A DNA stretch of 64,000 bases. Source: Breoghania sp037026715. Lineage in GTDB: Bacteria; Pseudomonadota; Alphaproteobacteria; Rhizobiales; Stappiaceae. The notes under the pieces were generated by a model that did not search any database, had not been told where the DNA came from, and saw only the letters and a program-made list of their open reading frames with translations. The position numbers were made by a program, and so were the translations under genes. This document shows positions 62,807 through 64,000 of this stretch, in pieces (the stretch's first letter is position 1; every line of letters starts with the position of its first letter). The stretch lies in assembly GCF_037026715.1 (NCBI RefSeq), contig NZ_JBANCG010000015.1, positions 10,200 through 74,199 of the forward strand. The letters are read 5' to 3'.

Positions 62807-63834
62807 GCGAAACGAGTGCGCAGACCATGCCGGCGGAGACCGGAAAGGCCGTGGTGGAGGTCGAGGGTCTGTCGCGGACCTTCGATGTGTCCCGCCCCTG
62901 GCTCAACCGGGTGCTGGAGCGCGACACGCGCCATTTCCTGCGCGCGGTGCAGGACGTCTCCTTCGAGATCGCCCGCGGCGAGACCTTCGCACTCGTCGGC
63001 GAGAGCGGGTCGGGCAAGTCGACGGTCGCGAAGATGGTCGTCGGCCTGCTGCCGCCCTCGCGCGGGGCGATTCGCATCGACGGCCTCGACATGCAGGGCG
63101 CGCAACAGGCGCATGCCATGCGCTCGCTGCGCCGCCGCATCCAGATGATCTTCCAGGACCCGTTCGCGAGCCTCAATCCGCGCTGGCGGGTCGGCCGGAT
63201 CATCGCCGAACCGATCCGCGCGTTTTCGCTGGAAGCCGACAGCAAGGCACTGGAACGGCGGGTGGGCGAGCTTCTGAGCCTCGTCGGTCTCGATCCGCGC
63301 GACGCGAAGAAATATCCGCACGAGTTTTCAGGCGGTCAGCGCCAGCGCATCTGCATCGCGCGTGCGCTGGCGTCGAAGCCGGAATTCCTGGTCTGCGACG
63401 AGCCGACCTCGGCGCTCGACGTTTCGGTGCAGGCGCAGATCCTGAACCTGATGCGGGATCTTCAGGATGAGTTCTCTCTCACCTATCTCTTCATCAGCCA
63501 CGATCTGGCCGTGGTGCGCCACATGGCGAAGCGCATCGGCGTCATGTATCTCGGCCGATTGGTGGAGGTGGCGGATTCGGACGCGCTGTTTTCCACCCCG
63601 CGCCACCCCTACACGCGAATGCTGCTCGACGCGGTGCCCGACCTTGCCATGACGGGCACCCGTCGCAAGCAGGTGGAAGGCGAGATCCCGAACCCGATCT
63701 CGCCGCCGCCCGGCTGTGCCTTCCATCCGCGCTGCCCGCTGGCGAACGATCGCTGCCGCAGCGAACAGCCGCAACCGGTTACGGCTGGCGGCGCCACGGT
63801 GCGGTGCCACGCGGTGGAGGAGGGACGGGGCTAG
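62803..63834 (+). CDS. ABC transporter ATP-binding protein, DppF/OppF type
   Basis: This 343-residue ATPase has Walker A (GESGSGKST), signature (FSGGQRQRI), Walker B (FLVCDEPTSALD) and the C-terminal oligopeptide motif PGCAFHPRCPLANDRC. The N-terminal part (VSRPWLNRVLERDTRHFLRA) matches the DppF type. With the DppD-type protein it powers the importer. It is the last gene of the operon in the window. Confidence 0.95.
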   Translation: MSETSAQTMPAETGKAVVEVEGLSRTFDVSRPWLNRVLERDTRHFLRAVQDVSFEIARGETFALVGESGSGKSTVAKMVVGLLPPSRGAIRIDGLDMQGAQQAHAMRSLRRRIQMIFQDPFASLNPRWRVGRIIAEPIRAFSLEADSKALERRVGELLSLVGLDPRDAKKYPHEFSGGQRQRICIARALASKPEFLVCDEPTSALDVSVQAQILNLMRDLQDEFSLTYLFISHDLAVVRHMAKRIGVMYLGRLVEVADSDALFSTPRHPYTRMLLDAVPDLAMTGTRRKQVEGEIPNPISPPPGCAFHPRCPLANDRCRSEQPQPVTAGGATVRCHAVEEGRG

Positions 63835-63874
63835 GGCGACGCGCGGCGGGACGGAAGCGGGCCGCCTGTCCGTA

Positions 63875-63905
63875 GAGGCGCGTCAGCGCCGTCTCGAAGG
63901 ATGGA
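63875..63905. repeat. Half of a family A palindromic repeat
   Basis: GAGGCGCGTCAGCGCCGTCTCGAAGGATGG is shown here only by its parts: hairpin GGCGC-gtca-GCGCC followed by the outer arm GTCTCGAAGGATGG. The inner CCTCAGGATGACG arm is missing. It lies 40 bases after the ABC operon. Confidence 0.7.
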
Positions 63906-63965
63906 CCGCGGCGGAAGGCTCGCGATCCGGTGCTGCCAAATCCCGGGCTGTGGCGCCATCAGGCG

Positions 63966-64000
63966 CCCGTCGGGGGGGGGGGATGGGGCCCCACCCCCAA
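63966..64000. other. Low-complexity G/C end
   Basis: Eleven G in a row (63972-63982) are followed by GGGGCCCC and five C. No other place in the window looks like this. It may be a true hairpin or an artefact at a contig end. Confidence 0.5.

Overview
The window looks like a chromosomal segment from a GC-rich alphaproteobacterium, most likely of the order Hyphomicrobiales (Rhizobiales). The reasons are the high GC, the gene orders rph-rdgB-hemW beside hrcA and Tim44-mltA-smr-HTH beside fxsA, a CycM-type membrane cytochrome c, an MmcB-type nuclease, TTT, TRAP-TAXI and peptide-type transporters, and many short palindromic repeats between genes. Genus cannot be told from the sequence alone. Nothing here is a phage, plasmid or CRISPR array, and no insertion sequence was found.

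Layout. 1-5850: a catabolic locus with the end of a TctA permease, a DapA-family enzyme, a 2-hydroxyacid dehydrogenase and a PdxA2-type dehydrogenase, facing a DUF1537 acid-sugar kinase and a GntR/FadR regulator. It probably handles D-threonate, D-erythronate or a related acid. 6232-12505: surface proteins, namely a small RTX-like protein with 17-residue repeats, a LuxR-type regulator and a large glycine-rich autotransporter. 12535-14742: an SDR oxidoreductase, an AraC regulator, a decayed flavin-reductase fragment and tRNA-Arg(CCG). 15092-19596: a PAS-only protein, mmcB, a DUF1284 protein, and a PHA depolymerase fused to a helix-hairpin-helix tail. 20136-27656: housekeeping genes hemW, rdgB, rph, hrcA, moeB and gyrB.

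28458-36972 is the most striking block. It holds galB, galC (ligK), a TAXI binding protein, a fused TRAP permease, ligI and galD, with a divergent LysR regulator that carries two HTH domains. Together the enzymes would convert 2-pyrone-4,6-dicarboxylate (PDC) through 4-oxalomesaconate to pyruvate and oxaloacetate. No ring-cleaving dioxygenase is present, which suggests that PDC or a close relative is itself taken up.

37158-49621: a PfkB kinase (adenosine-kinase like), prephenate dehydratase, kdsB, cycM, an XRE regulator, an Smr protein, mltA, a Tim44-like protein, fxsA, an acyltransferase and polA. 49914-57177: a flavoprotein, a voltage-gated-type K+ channel coupled to an MscS channel, a GlcD-type FAD oxidase, and a divergent adenylate cyclase built from a six-helix cytochrome-b-like anchor, a 2Fe-2S ferredoxin domain and a class III catalytic domain. 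57535-63834: a complete oligopeptide/dipeptide-type ABC operon with a GNAT acetyltransferase gene between the two permeases. The last bases are low-complexity.

Spread between the genes are two kinds of paired palindromic (REP/BIME-like) elements. Their flanks are conserved while their hairpin stems change in a compensatory way from copy to copy.
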